From Straminergon stramineum (Eukaryota; Streptophyta; Bryopsida; Hypnales; Calliergonaceae), in the NCBI GenBank assembly GCA_963920665.1, contig OY987264.1, positions 20,316,906 through 20,380,905 on the forward strand: DNA of 64,000 nt. Reading direction: 5' to 3'. Under the pieces are notes generated by a model. That model saw nothing but the letters and a program-made list of their open reading frames with translations, was not told where the DNA came from and ran no database searches. Below are positions 11,716-23,525 of this stretch, piece after piece. Positions within the stretch are counted from its first letter, which is position 1, and every line of letters starts with the position of its first letter. Both the position numbers and the translations under genes were made by a program.

Positions 11716-13058
11716 ATGGCGACCGAGTTTGTATGTAAACGGAGGTCGTCTTTGTTGAGGCGACGTCTTGGTCTATGATTTGCTTCGTTAGGTCCTTTTT
11801 TTTTCCCGATTCTGGAGTTGGAAAGATGTAGGTGGTTGCGATGTGTACACCTCTTGTGTGGAAACCTTTTTTTAAAAGCAGGGGATTCGGAATTGTGTAT
11901 TTATTGCTGTTGCTGTTGATGTGATTCCTTGGCCTTTGAAGGAGTTGCTTAGCACAGAGTTGTTGGCGTGACTCTAGTGCTTGGGCCTAGATCTATATGG
12001 GAACCTAGTTTTCGAGAGGTTTGGGCTGAGATTTGCTGACCTCTTCCAGTGAGTTCTGGACATGTTGAGATTTTAGTGGTCACATTCTCTTTTTGTGTTA
12101 TTTTTTTCATTTTCATTTTCATTTTTTTTGAAACAAGAGGGCAGAGCTTTCTCTTTGCGTTTTTTATCAACAGGTTTTCGAGGCACACTTTCTTGACTCT
12201 AACCTGGATTTATTTGATTTTTTCTCTTCAGAGGCAAAACCCCTGACGAGCTAGCCAAGTGCAAGGTACTCAAAAACCTAAGTAAAGGGTTCTTACGCAT
12301 ATTTATGGCTTAAATTTCGTATTGTGCATTGAGTTTACCTTAGACGAATTGAAAGGCTCTCTTCATGTGTGGTGACAATGTCACTAAGAATAAAACGCTC
12401 TTTGTTTTGGCTTTTTCAGGTTATGATTTTGAGCCTTGGGAAGGACAGAGATCGAATTTGTTTGTCTACCAAGAAGTCATAGCCAACATTTGGTGACATA
12501 GTTGCGCAAATCACTCTTTATTTAAATGAAAGGTAATAGATTTCCTACAAACCGACACCTTTTACGATTTTGTCATAAATTGGTATTGTACGATGGGGTG
12601 TGGACTTGCATCTCTCAATAAGTGCATCGAGAATTTTGGGCTCTAGCAGTTCTGATTAGCCCCGTTGTTCCTGTTGCCTTGTTATTATGGGAGCCTTCCT
12701 TCTCTTGAGCTATGCTGCTTAACAATGAAATGATTGCTGTGTAGGCTGTAGGGGAAGCATCTGAGGAATTGCGGTCTCAGCAAGAGGTATGAAACACCTG
12801 TCCCAGTTGCCGATAGAAACGCCTGCCTTGCTATTTTTTTCTAAATCCCTCTATTATTGTCCTTCAATTAGTCTCTTTCTGCATATTGTAGGCGCAAGCA
12901 AGCAGTGGCCTTTTGAAGGCTTCCGCTTTAATGCTTACGATCAAAGGACAAGGGAATTGGTAGATATTTTTTCGTGTGTGTTCTTCCTCTTATTATAAAG
13001 ACTGAGGAGACTAGCGTTATGCAGGTGCTATAACGGTTGTTGTGACCGCATTGCTTGA
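11601..13058 (+). CDS. possible short multi-exon gene or 5' leader exons upstream of ALMT
   Basis: Several exon-like segments with GT-AG borders lie in order: 12232-12265 (reads GKTPDELAKCK), 12745-12786 (AVGEASEELRSQQE), 12892-12959 (AQASSGLLKASALMLTIKGQ plus two codons), and 13025-13058, which ends in TGA. The four segments keep phase with one another. A candidate start is the ATG at 11601 (MSAVLGEFKAQFSRAGLG), but its donor does not match the phase of the 12232 exon, so the 5' end is unresolved. The product would be a small helical, possibly coiled-coil protein that I do not recognise. Alternatively these are noncoding leader exons of ALMT, whose last upstream acceptor is at 13731-13734. 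Transcript data would decide. Confidence 0.3.
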
Positions 13059-13730
13059 TATTATAAAGACTCGACTGAGGACCCAGGCAAGCCTTAGAGC
13101 CCATGATACATGCTGTGATATTTGCTCCTGAATTGTACTGGTTGGTTCATGGGTCTTAGATCTTAACACCGGCAACTTCATCAGGAAAATAGTCCCTTAT
13201 CGTTGTCACGTGACCTTTAAGTATATCAAATTCAATGTTGCCCTTGATGCTAATTTCATATTGACTTCAGAATAATGCAAGGGGAGTTTTTGATTGTAGA
13301 AAAAACTGAAATTTCTAAATTTCTAAATTTTCCTGAACTGAGACTTTTCTGAAGTTGCAACATTTACATTTATTGAAATTTATATTAATATGAATTTGAT
13401 ATCAATTTGATATCAACTAATGGTGCATTAAATTTGCATCTAGTGCAATATGAAGCTGATTAGGGGGAAGAGTTACATGTTGTTAATGATGTATAAATAG
13501 AGTGTACAGAGCGCGAGGGACATTACTAATCATATTTGCTTCTTCCAAAGAAATAGTTTGCATTACTCCATGAACCTATGTGGCACTGGAAGTAGTCTGT
13601 GTTTCGACATGACTATGGCCTGCAATGTAAGTGCTAGCTATGATCAATTGAGTAGGGGCTCTTACTAAATGTTGTCCTCTAGAGCTTAATCGTGTCTCAA
13701 GTCTTTTGTTGAGTATATTTATTTTATTTT

Positions 13731-13766
13731 GCAGGGCATTGGGCCAAGGGTGATGTGGATTGAACA
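13731..13766 (+). promoter_or_regulatory. 3' splice site and short leader before the ALMT start
   Basis: A T-rich tract ends in TTTTGCAG at 13734, 32 bases before the ATG at 13767. This is a good acceptor, so the ALMT transcript probably has at least one intron in its 5' UTR with the promoter farther upstream, in the 10560-12000 island. Confidence 0.5.
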
Positions 13767-16760
13767 ATGGGGGCCATCAGTCATAGTTCGCTTAATTCCC
13801 CGTTGTTGGGGGATTGTAATGAAAACATCCAAAACTCTTGTTCAACCGGGTTACACCGTGACGAGGTGGTGGTTGTAGTTCCAAGTGAATCGCAGGATGG
13901 TATAATTCCTGATGATTCACTTGCAAATCAGAGCAGAAACACGTTTCAACAAATACACGCCTTAAATCGAACCCGTTCCATTGATTATTCAAGAAGTGAA
14001 TCGAGGCGCAGAGGTCATTCTATTCGCAACCCTATACAAAAGAAGTCATTAGTGGCAAGAGCAAAATATAGTGCCAAGAAGGACACATGGAATTTCTTGT
14101 ACAATTTGATGATTGGGCTTTTCATGTGGCCCAAGTGGAGTTGGGATGCGATGACAAAGAATTCCAATCTCACAATTCTGTCTGTCAAGCAAGGTGGGTG
14201 CAACATTCTTCTTTCTTGGAAAGCATATGCTTGGCTTCCCTTGATTGCAATGAAACTATGGTTGTGCAAAACTTTTCCATTACGTTTGTATTCGTTTTCA
14301 TTGAGAGTCTATCTACATTATGTGTAAATCCCTTGGTTACAAATCTTGCTTGAGTTCATTCATGGAAAATTCCTAAGCTTGATTGACTTTAAGGTTCTAA
14401 GTAAGAGAGTTTATCGCTTTTGAACTTTCGCAATCAGTTTGATTCTTTTATGCTAAACATGAAATTTTTTCTAATTATTATTGTCCAAGCTATAATGTGA
14501 AAATTTTATAGTGAATTGGTTGGCATTTTTATTCTTGGAACATTTAGAACTCTTGGAACTTTCAAAGATTCTTATGAATTCATGGAGGATTCTGGTTGTT
14601 TGCAGGATTATGTGCTGGCTTGTGTTCTATACTATGTGTTATCAAAATTCCCAAGCCTTTCACAGAGGTTTCAGCGATTGCGTTGTGGGCCGTTATCACT
14701 ACCGATCTTCTATATGAGGGAAACATTGGACTCTCTATCAGCAAAGGCTGCAATCGCGTTTTGGGAACCTTGGCTGCTGGTTGCTTAGGGTTTGGTCTGA
14801 ATCAATTTGGGCTACAGCTTGGACTTGTGTACCCTTACTTCGTGGTAAATTTCGTAATTTTTTTTATGTGTTTGTCAACATCATGATACCCATTCTTTTG
14901 TGTAATATAATAGTGTTATTTGATGTGAAAATTGTTTTTTTATAAGCCAGAGAGTGTCTTGGAAGATTCGATTGGACTATTCTTGAGAATCTGATTAAGA
15001 TCTCACGCGGTTGTGCAGGTATTCTGTGTAGTAATTGGCGGTTTTATTTTTCGATTCTTGAAGGGAATACCGCCTTTGAAAGAGCAATGGGGCTATGCTT
15101 TTACAGTGGCAACAATTGCGTTTCATTTTTTCATAATCTATGGCTACTTGGATCCAGAAAGATGGACATTGCCGATGCTCAGGTTTTCCATGATCTTGTT
15201 GGGATTTGGGATGTCGTCGATTGTTAACATAGCTTTTCGGCCAATTTATGCTGGAGATACGCTGCACAAGCTTGTGGCAAAAAACTTTGAGACTGCTGCC
15301 TGCGTTTTTGAGAGGTACAAATTTCATTTACCCAATAAGCTGTACAAGCTTGTTTTTTTTATTGCTATCAAGCCTTTTCTACTTATATTGTTTTAATAAT
15401 TTCCATTTAAGAGTATTATTATTGATTGGAGTACATCATTTGCAAGCAAGTAGTCGGCATATTGTTAAAGAGAATACGTACGTGTTCTTATGCAATATTT
15501 GAGTGCTTAGGTATTAAGTTGCCCATATCTGCAGATGTGTTGAGGAGTATATCAAAGACACGAAGCTGGATCATGTCCCAGACATCTTAAGCGGGCGATG
15601 TGAAGACGATAAAATTCACCAGAGCTATCACGAAATAGTGATGTCAGATTCAGACATTGACAAGTTGGTGAGTGTCGTTTAATTATTAAAGACAATAGGT
15701 GATGTCTGATACAGACATGGATAAGTTGGTTAATGTACTTAGCATGTAATTTCAAAAACTGGTCGCTGTATTGTCTAGAATTTTTCAACTGCTTCTAAAA
15801 GAGACTAATGATATACCTGTTGCATTGTCTCAGTTGAGTGCCGTGCTTTGGGAACCTCCACATGGGAATTTTTTCATGGGATACCCTTGGCACTTATACG
15901 ATGACATTGCGGACTACCTTCGTTATACTCTCTATGATGTTATAGCTCTTGATTTGTGTCTCCGAGCAAATATTCAAGCACCCAAGCACCTCAGAGATAT
16001 TTTCGCCCAGGTTTGGTTCTTAATACACTCTCAGCCTACATCAATTTGTACGTTATCGTTGTGCCTTTGGTATCTTTATTGTCATCTATTGTATTGTTCT
16101 GCTTTGGGGATTTCTTTCGGTGTTGTAGGTTGGTGAAGAATAGTGTACATCTGAAGAGAGGCATCAAGGGTAGCGCTTGCTATCAAGTCTATGTGGCTTA
16201 GCTTTAATAGTCTTTATTCACACTGGTCTTTGGGCTAGACTCATTTTTCATTTTCTGAAAGAAATATTGATGTACAGGAGATGGCGACAATTGCAACCGA
16301 GTGTGCCACCGTTCTTCGCCTACTGGGAGATAGTATGAAAAACATGAAAAAGTTTTCATCAGAGAACATCATGACACGAGCAGAGGAGGCAGCTGTTGAG
16401 TTGCAATCCAAAATACACCAACACACAGAGGTCCTTTTGGGGAGCTCTACTGAGCCGCCTGAGCTCTCGTTATTGGGGACGCCTCGGAGTTTACAACCAA
16501 GTATTCACCAACCATTTTTAGATCAAGACGGTTTAATCTCACCAAACAAAGGGGGCACGAACAAATCATGGAAAAATTCATTTTATCACAGGAAGTCCAG
16601 CTTAGGACCACACTGGGACGGCACTCTTGAGAGAATCTCGGCTCTATCTTTAGTCAAGTTTGCGTCTCTCTTGATTGAAGTTGTTTCAAAGATGAGATTC
16701 GTTGTTGATTGTGTTGAGGATCTTGGTGAACAAGCTAAATTTCAAGCTTGTTCGAACTGA
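13767..16760 (+). CDS. ALMT: aluminium-activated malate transporter (ALMT) family anion channel
   Basis: ALMT proteins are plant anion channels that pass malate and other anions across the plasma or vacuolar membrane. Six exons join in phase: 13767-14193, 14606-14844, 15019-15314, 15535-15667, 15804-16010 and 16278-16760, giving 594 aa. All introns are GT-AG; the exon 5 acceptor (TAAAAGAG) is the least certain. A Ser/Arg-rich N-terminal region (1-142) precedes about six hydrophobic segments near 144-154, 165-180, 196-212, 217-236, 248-264 and 278-297. The family core WAVITTDLLYEG is followed by CNRVLGTLAAG (residues 170-201). Then come FRPIYAGDTLHKLVAKN (295-311) and the ALMT signature WEPPHG (381-386), followed by the long helical cytosolic tail. 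The N-terminus is longer than I recall for most ALMTs. Target membrane cannot be told from sequence. No frameshift or internal stop was seen in the exons. Confidence 0.9.
15643..15737 (+). repeat. tandem copy of the exon 4 end and donor site inside intron 4
   Basis: The end of exon 4 with its donor (GTGATGTCAGATTCAGACAT, then GACAAGTTGGTGAGTG) recurs about 57 bases downstream as GTGATGTCTGATACAGACAT, then GGATAAGTTGGTTAATG. The second copy has a weaker donor, GTTAAT. This is a partial duplication of an exon edge within the intron. Confidence 0.75.
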
Positions 16761-17150
16761 GTGTTGATACTCAGACAGATCCATCATGAGGAATTTCCTG
16801 GTGCCGTGTACATTACATAACAGTTTGTTGCTCATCTGAATGACACCGCAACGTCAGAGAGTGGTACCGATTCTGATTCGAATTAATTTGAGTCTCTCCG
16901 GTATCCTCGTTCTTTAGGAATTGAGTCTAGTATCCGATCAAAAGTCTGATGGCTTTTGCTAGAGGATTGTATGCATGACAACAAAAATGTTAACATGACC
17001 GATCCTTACAACAGAATTCTTTCTTGTAGGTCTTTTGTTGTATTTCCAATTTCTTTTAAATTTGAATATGCATATTCAATATATTATTGAGCACCAGATT
17101 AATGAGTAGTTATTGTTGACTTAATTAAAGTTTACATGTGTATGTAAGCT
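16761..17150 (+). other. ALMT 3' UTR and flank
   Basis: Moderately AT-rich sequence after the TGA at 16758-16760. I see no strong AATAAA near 16900-17100; TTTAAATTTGAATATG near 17055 is the type of AT-rich signal plants use. The interval ends at a TTAA-element fragment. Confidence 0.4.
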
Positions 17151-17151
17151 T

Positions 17152-17215
17152 TTAACCCTTATCCCCTAAAGGACCAGCCTTGTGTTTTTGGCCCCATGGT
17201 GTCAAAATAAAAAGG
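17152..17215 (+). mobile_element. end fragment of a group A TTAA element
   Basis: TTAACCCTTAT is followed by CCCCTAAAGGACCAGCCTTG and TGTTTTTGG, matching the left end of group A elements (19623, 26535, 38805). The rest of the element is not present downstream, so this is a terminal fragment just after the ALMT gene. Confidence 0.55.
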
Positions 17216-18728
17216 GCTGCTTCTGACTCCCGTGCTGGTATTAACTGTTTGATTTGCAATTTTGGCCTCCTTGTTGTTCTGATATAAACTACTTGATGCT
17301 ATAAATTTTGGTAATCCCTTGCTTTGGTACTGAAAACTAGGGACAGCTATTTTCTCTCCATGCTTCTGGAGCGGTCTTGTTTTAATTCATTTTTTGAAAT
17401 AAAGCCACATTGACTACCAAAGTGATTACTCAATAAAGTTCAACATATATTTGATTCCCAGGGTGATCACGTTGCTTGTTTGATTCTAGCGCGCTTTTAT
17501 TGAGGATCCTCTGATGAGTGCGTACTCCGGGATGTGAGAGATGAAGAGATGAAGAGTAAGTAACAGCCTTGCAACTTTCAGAGTTAGTTTACTTGGCCTC
17601 TAAAGGAGATCAGTAATAAATCCCTATGGCTTTTATTGAGTACGCACACAGAACTCTTTTGGAGATGTGAGCTAACTTACTTGAACCAAGATCCTGATCA
17701 CACATGATGTTCACGTGTTGCATATTATGCTGAATTTTTCAATTGCAGCTGATAAGCTCAGAATATGCGGAACAATACTTCGCTACGAAGCACACGAGAT
17801 GAAACAGAACACCCACATGGGAGAATGATTTGAATGCACGAATGGATCAGAAAGTGAGTCACCAATGCCTCCATTGCTGAGCTCTCGCCTGCTCATGAAA
17901 TTCTCAAGCAAGATACCGATACTCGAACTATTCGTAGTCTAACAACGTTGACTGGAGCAAAGGATGTTGTCAAGGGCAAGTAGCCATCATCTTTAACGTG
18001 AGAGCTGCCGCAGCCTCAAGAGCACAAAGGTCATCAATATAAAAACTGAAGAGAATTGATCGTACACAAAGCTTCATAGTATCGAATACAAACTGTTACT
18101 TCAAAGAAGATGCTAAGAGAGACTGTCTCTCCCGAGGTCCCTTTTATATACACCGCTGGCTATGAAAGCAACAGCCTTCTTGTGGAACTCATATGATCTA
18201 GAATAATATAAATCTGAGCAACCCACTGACTTGAAGCCATTGTGTTCTAAGCCTGATCCATAGTATTTTCTTCGATGAGGCTGCGCCTACTCCTGATGAT
18301 GCTGTGGCAACATGAGAGGGCATTACATCTGTAGAAACTTAAACTCGTAGACAAGTAACAGATGATGAATTCAGTAGATTTGAATTGCATAACTTGGGAG
18401 GTGAGAGACCCCAATATATACAGATTGACAGGCAATAGCTACACGCCCCATTATCACCGTTACAGCTTCCACTTAGCCACTAACTTACTTCTATTAACTA
18501 CAGTACTGGCTGCATCAGTTACTAACTAATTGAATTAGTATATTCATGGTACTAACTTATGGTACTAACTATTTGTGTGTATTAACAGGATGAATGGATG
18601 AATATTTAGGAGCTGGGTTTGAGAGCGTTATTCAACATCAGCAGTACCATGTTTCCTTTTTGTGTCAAGCTGCTTGAAAGCTCAACAAAACTGTAGCCCT
18701 TCTATCAAATTTATTATAGCATTTTGTT
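17216..18728. other. less AT-rich intergenic DNA, no gene proven
   Basis: Mixed-composition DNA with GATGAAGAGATGAAGAG near 17540 and short open frames on both strands (for example 18247-18435, minus) that lack motifs. It may contain noncoding exons or a relic gene; I could not support either. Confidence 0.35.
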
Positions 18729-18841
18729 TTAACACCTAAATGTGTGGATTCATCTCTTGAATTCACGGTTTCAAAAAAATCATTATCAAGTGCTATTTGG
18801 AAGCATATTTTGGAATTGATATACAAACACTATGAGAGAAA

Positions 18842-19035
18842 GGGGTGTTTTAAGTGAGTTTTTAAGTATAGTCCTAGGCATAAGATTATAAGTAATGACC
18901 TTTTAAGAGATTTTCAATAAAATTTTACTAGAAACTTTAGTATTTCTAGTAAATTTTTATTGAAAATCTCCATAAAGATTATTACTCATAATTTTATGTT
19001 TAGGACTATACTTAAAAACTCACTTAAATTACCCC
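18842..19035. mobile_element. 194-bp foldback MITE nested in group B copy 2
   Basis: The left arm starts GGGGTGTTTTAAGTGAG and the right arm ends CTCACTTAAATTACCCC. The arms pair over nearly their whole length, including TTTTTAAGTATAGTCCTAGG against CCTAAACATAAAAT-side sequence. No coding capacity. The insertion point is recognisable because the flanking B sequence continues on both sides. Confidence 0.75.
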
Positions 19036-19368
19036 TTCCTCTTTTATTTAAATAAAAGGTATAGATTTCGATTTGTAGATTCCATCTGTATGGTTAGATT
19101 CACCAATGCTATCACCAATCTTTTTCTTATAATTTTAAAAGAGAAATTCTGAAATTCCTTCAAAATTCAATTACAAGCAAAATATTATCATTTTTTGAGT
19201 AAAATTTGTTGGAATGGATTTGAAGTGAGGTTCTCTTGACATGGTGATTTTGTGAAATTTTTGTATTCTTCAAATCTATGACCTCATTTTGGCAAATCCA
19301 GGTTTGAACTAAAATCAATGTAGTTTGACCACTTGACATACTTGCACATTTGTAATTTTAGACAAAAA

Positions 19369-20758
19369 CATTAGGAAAAGTTTTGAGGTCTAAAGAAAGT
19401 TGTCTAAGGGTTGGTTTCCTAAACTGTGAACCTTTGTTTGTTGGCTAGAATATTAAATAATTTTAAAAAATTCAAAAAATTCAAAAAATAATTCCATTAA
19501 AAAAATAATAATAATTGATTTTAATTAATAATTACTAAAAAAATAATCACAATATGATGTGGCACTAGTAGTGCCACAATAGATATCTAACAATTTTTTA
19601 CTTTTGTAATTTTGGATTTATTTTAACCCCTAAAGGACCATCATCTGTTTTTAGGCTATATAGCAATTTTAGGCAAGTACATGTGACTAGAGATTTTTCA
19701 TATTTTTGGCCCAAATTTTAATAGAAGGTGCGGATGAGGAATATCTTTCAAGTGCACCGAATTTCATGACATTTGGAAATATGAGTCAAAAGTTATGACC
19801 TAATATGTTACTTTTTTGTAAATGGGCAGTCTAGGCTGATGAGAAAAAAACATTTTTTCAGAAACAAAAATTTGATCTTGGTTATCTAGAATTATATGTA
19901 CATGGAAAGCTTTTAATCATTCCATTCTGGTCAATGAGTCAAAGGTTATGAGGATTTTTTGTTTGTGGGCAATTATGGATTCTCTACTCTAAAATAAACT
20001 TTAAAGTTCTTTATCTTACCCAATTTTCAATATTTTTGGAAACAAATAAAATCTTAGAATGTAGATTTTTTTATTAAAACATTGCAACCATTGGGATTGG
20101 CATTTTTCAATTTCATGATTAAATTCTTAACAATTTAGTATTTTGAATCATTCTCTACTACGATCTACTTCCTATATATTGTACAATTCCAAATGATCTT
20201 GAAATTTTTCAAACAAGTGGCCAACTTGTCTAGGAAAAAGAACCCAAAGAAGCACCACCATTTTGGACATTTTTTTATAGAAAAGTGAGCTTGTGAAGTG
20301 CAATTGCCCTATTTTTTGCTAGGCCAAAAAAATGATTTTAGTGAATTTGAATGCTTATATCTTGCAATCCACACTATGGAAATTTCTGAAATTTTTGCCA
20401 CATGTTTTTAAGTCAGCATAATACAAGATTTTACGGTTATATGTGTCAAAAAAAGTTTGTTTTTCAATATTTTGGTACTTGTACTAAAAATGGCAGTTTT
20501 GGAGTGTTTATAGTAAAAATATAATCATTGAAATATAGGGGTTAATAAAAGAAAAAAATTCCATAAAAAAACTTTTTTTTCATATTTTTAAAAATTGTCC
20601 ATGCAGGCTTGCATGCCCTTCAAGCCCTAAAGTTCGTTGCATTCAATTTTATTTATTTTTTAATTTAAATTTAAAATTTATTTTTCCTTATATTTCGCTA
20701 GGGTTCCCTATTTTTCGGGAACTGATGGCCTTCTTTTGACCTTAAACTTTTCCTAATG
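19369..20758. mobile_element. TIR element inserted in group B copy 2, itself carrying a group A element
   Basis: Inverted ends CATTAGGAAAAGTTTTGAGG on the left and CATTAGGAAAAGTTTAAGG reading inward from the right bound about 470 bp of AT-rich DNA plus the 923-bp group A element at 19623-20545. The interior has the small palindrome GGCACTAGTAGTGCC near 19561. The superfamily is not identified. Confidence 0.6.
19623..20545 (+). mobile_element. TTAA-bounded MITE, group A copy 1 (923 bp)
   Basis: It begins TTAACCCCTAAAGGACCATC and ends with ATAGGGGTTAA. The interior matches 26535-27474, 32342-33294 and 38805-39737, sharing blocks such as TGAATCATTCTCTA and TGTACAATTCCAAATGATCT. No open frame long enough for a transposase is present, so it must depend on an enzyme made elsewhere. 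Confidence 0.8.
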
Positions 20759-20864
20759 ATGTACTCTAGAAACACCAAATCCAACCCTTAGATAGGACAA
20801 CAACTTGATATAATATCTACACAAATTAGGATGACTTTCATCCAAGCAATAATGAGAAGATATT

Positions 20865-20985
20865 CACTAGAAGAAAACACCAATTGGTTTCAATAGAATT
20901 CAGCTAATACAGAATTCTATTTTCTGCCAAAAAATGCAGTTTCTGCATTGGTTGCAATGTAGTTTTCAGTTTGAATATGTTCATT
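20865..20985 (+). mobile_element. CACTA-type terminus
   Basis: CACTAGAAGAAAACACC resembles the canonical En/Spm end CACTACAAGAAAA. It is followed by a small hairpin (AATAGAATTC ... GAATTCTATT) and CAGTTTCTGCATTGG, all shared in order with the terminus at 57232. The opposite end was not found. Confidence 0.45.
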
Positions 20986-21225
20986 ATGCACTTTTTGGAT
21001 GTCGGAGCTCCAAGGTTAAGAGACATTCAGATTATTCCTATTTAAACCAAAATTGGAGCATCACAAAGTCATTAGAAAAAATTTCAACTCTTTACAAGGT
21101 TGTTTGGAAGCGCCAGAAGGGACCCCAACATTACTTTCTTTTTGCCTAAGCAAGAACTTTTCCCCTATTTTTGCTAATCAATGTATTGACAATTGTCAAA
21201 GCATTGGTACTTCAACATTGGTACA

Positions 21226-22432
21226 CTAGAGGTGCTATTTTGTAAGCCTATGAGCGTGAGCTTGTGAGCATACAACTTTTGGGAGATTCCATCTAAAATT
21301 TTTGGCTAAAATTTCCTATTTTTAATAAATTTTATTAATATCTATTACCATGAACCTATTACTGTAGTCCCTTGAACAACCTTGATGTGCCATTCATTGG
21401 ACTTCACTAAATTTTAAGAAGAAAAAAATTAATGATTAATTAGGATTCTTTTGAAACCAAATATGGTTGTTCCATTGAAAATTAGTTTTTTATGATCACT
21501 CCGCTCTTGTTGCTTGGTACCCCTTGGCACCAACGAGAGCCCCCCCCCCCCATCATGGAAAGCAATTTTTTTTTTTTTTTTTTAAATTTTTCGTGAGTGG
21601 GTGGCTCACCTCGGCGCCGAGAGGTACCAAGTAGCAAGAGGGGAGTGATGAATCAAACAACAATTTGATCAAGACAAAAGAGTTCAATCCCCAGGAGGTC
21701 CCACAAGAAGAGAATGATCAACTAATCAACATTTTGGTGTAATTAAGTTCATTATTTACACAGATAATCCCTATCAACCAAATATTTTCTTAAAATCTTG
21801 ACAATCTCAACAATATTTTCTAAAATGTTAACAAGTCTTATTATCAACATATTAAGACATAAGTGAAGGTACCTCCCCCATCGGCCTTGAGAAGATCCAT
21901 GCTACTATAAGATAGTGATCAACAAAAATTAAACTTGGTGAGGCTAAGTTCTTTCAACACATGTAATGAAATCTTATCAACAATTTTTTTTTCTAAAATC
22001 TAAACAAATTCAATAATAGCACATCAAGAAAAAATTATCGGTGTGTTTCTATTGACCTCGGGAAGGTCCATGTTTTTATAGGACAATGATCAACCAATAT
22101 TCTAAACAAACTTATTTCCATCTCCATTCATCTTTCACATTAATTGGATTCTTCATCTTCATAATGTATACTTCTAAATAAGATTCAAAATTAGATTTTT
22201 CATCTGAATTCTATATACCCACGGTAATAGATCCACAGTAATAGGCCCATGGTAGTTGGTACTAAAATTTCCAAAAAATAATAATTTTTGATCCAAAGTT
22301 TAAGATGGAATCTATTTTTTGAAATATTAATAAGTTTCTAATGCTTTTTCAAATTTTTGAGCTCAACACTCACATAATCCTTGCTCAACACTCATAGGCT
22401 CATGCTCATAGGCTCACAAAATAGCACCGCTA
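21226..22432. mobile_element. 1.2-kb TIR element, probably Mutator-like
   Basis: Inverted ends read TAGAGGTGCTATTTTGTAAG on the left and TAGCGGTGCTATTTTGTGAG inward from the right. They are followed by CCTATGAGC repeats, and the flanks are ATTGGTACA (21217-21225) and ATTGGTATA (22433-22441), a 9-bp repeat with one mismatch. It carries no long open frame. A 153-bp foldback lies inside it at 21496-21648. Confidence 0.65.
21496..21648. mobile_element. 153-bp foldback MITE with poly-C and poly-T loop
   Basis: The ends TCACTCCGCTCTTGTTGCTT and, inward from the right, TCACTCCCCTCTTGCTACTT pair over about 35 bases. The flanks give TGA on both sides, a possible 3-bp target duplication. The loop contains a run of C (21541-21552) and a run of T near 21570. 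Confidence 0.65.
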
Positions 22433-22441
22433 ATTGGTATA

Positions 22442-23525
22442 CAAGTAGTTTAATGGAGGAAAGTTGTGGTAATTACAATTTTATATTCAAAAGAGAATAA
22501 CAAATTAAGATATACTCCCTTTCATTCGAGATATTCACACAAGGTGAATCTTCTTTTTGGCAGAGATTTTGTTCTTTCAGTAGCCCTGCAGGGCTCTTGA
22601 AATAGAGTGACTTGTCAACCCTTAGCAGCCCTCCAGAGAGTCCAAAATTTCTTTAATGTGATGAAAGTGCTTATGATATTCACATCCTCGGCACAGCTAG
22701 CTTGTGACTGACATCATTGTGAGTTTTGGATCTGTAGTAAATCAATTTGGGCAACGGTCAAGCTCTAGATCTTCAAATTGAGATCAAAAAAGAAGGAAGG
22801 AAACAGAACTTTGAATTATATTGATTGAATCATACTTCTCAACTTGGAAAACGTCAAGCTCTTTAAGAAATCAATAGATGATTCATTCCAAAATACAAAT
22901 TATGAGGTTCAAATCTAGAACTTGAAAGACTCCGGCTTATAACCAACACATAACCTCAACAAAGCCCGTTTCTAAATAGATGGCAATTACTCATTGCTTA
23001 AGGAGATGCATAAATAATCTCTCAATGACCATTTCTTTGTCAGACTAGATCCAGACATATCTCTTTGTAAAGAGGCAACAAAAAGAGATTCTTAGACACA
23101 ATAGTACACTTAAGCAGATATATATGAGCTATTCCGTGGACGGTGCACCTATGAATCATGAGGCCCATCGACTCACCTGGTACAATTTGTTCACGTCTAG
23201 ACCCAGGCAAGAAAATAGAGCCATCCCAGCATAAAACGTGAACTTGGAAATTTGGTAACTTAACCCAAAATAATAATATGGAATTGGCAACCTTCAAAAG
23301 CTAGTCCTCAGGGTCGAAAAGGTGATAGGATATAATGCAAAGTTGGACTCGACACAAGAAAGTAAGTTGTAATTTTTGGCTCATCAGAGGGCTCGAATTG
23401 ATTGCACCATTACGGATAACACCTTCTCCCACTCCATCAACAAACTTGGAACATTTACATTGTCAAATCAACTTTAGTTAACATTATGTGTAACAAAGTG
23501 CGAATCAAGGATCGTGTAGCCGTAC
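22442..23525. other. intergenic or intronic DNA next to the minus-strand exon
   Basis: If the exon at 23526-23710 is real, later exons of that minus-strand gene should lie here. Candidate open stretches on the minus strand occur at about 23040-23297 and 23330-23450, but I could not fix splice sites in the required phase. Confidence 0.3.

Larger units (their letters stand above)
18729..20864 (+). mobile_element. group B TTAA element (copy 2), interrupted by nested insertions
   Basis: It starts TTAACACCTAAATGTGTGGA and follows the B consensus (GCTATTTGGAAGCATATTTT). It is interrupted at about 18826-19050 by a foldback element and at 19369-20758 by a TIR element, then resumes with AACACCAAATCCAACCCTTA at 20771. 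The right terminus is missing: sequence switches at 20865 to a CACTA-type end. Confidence 0.7.
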
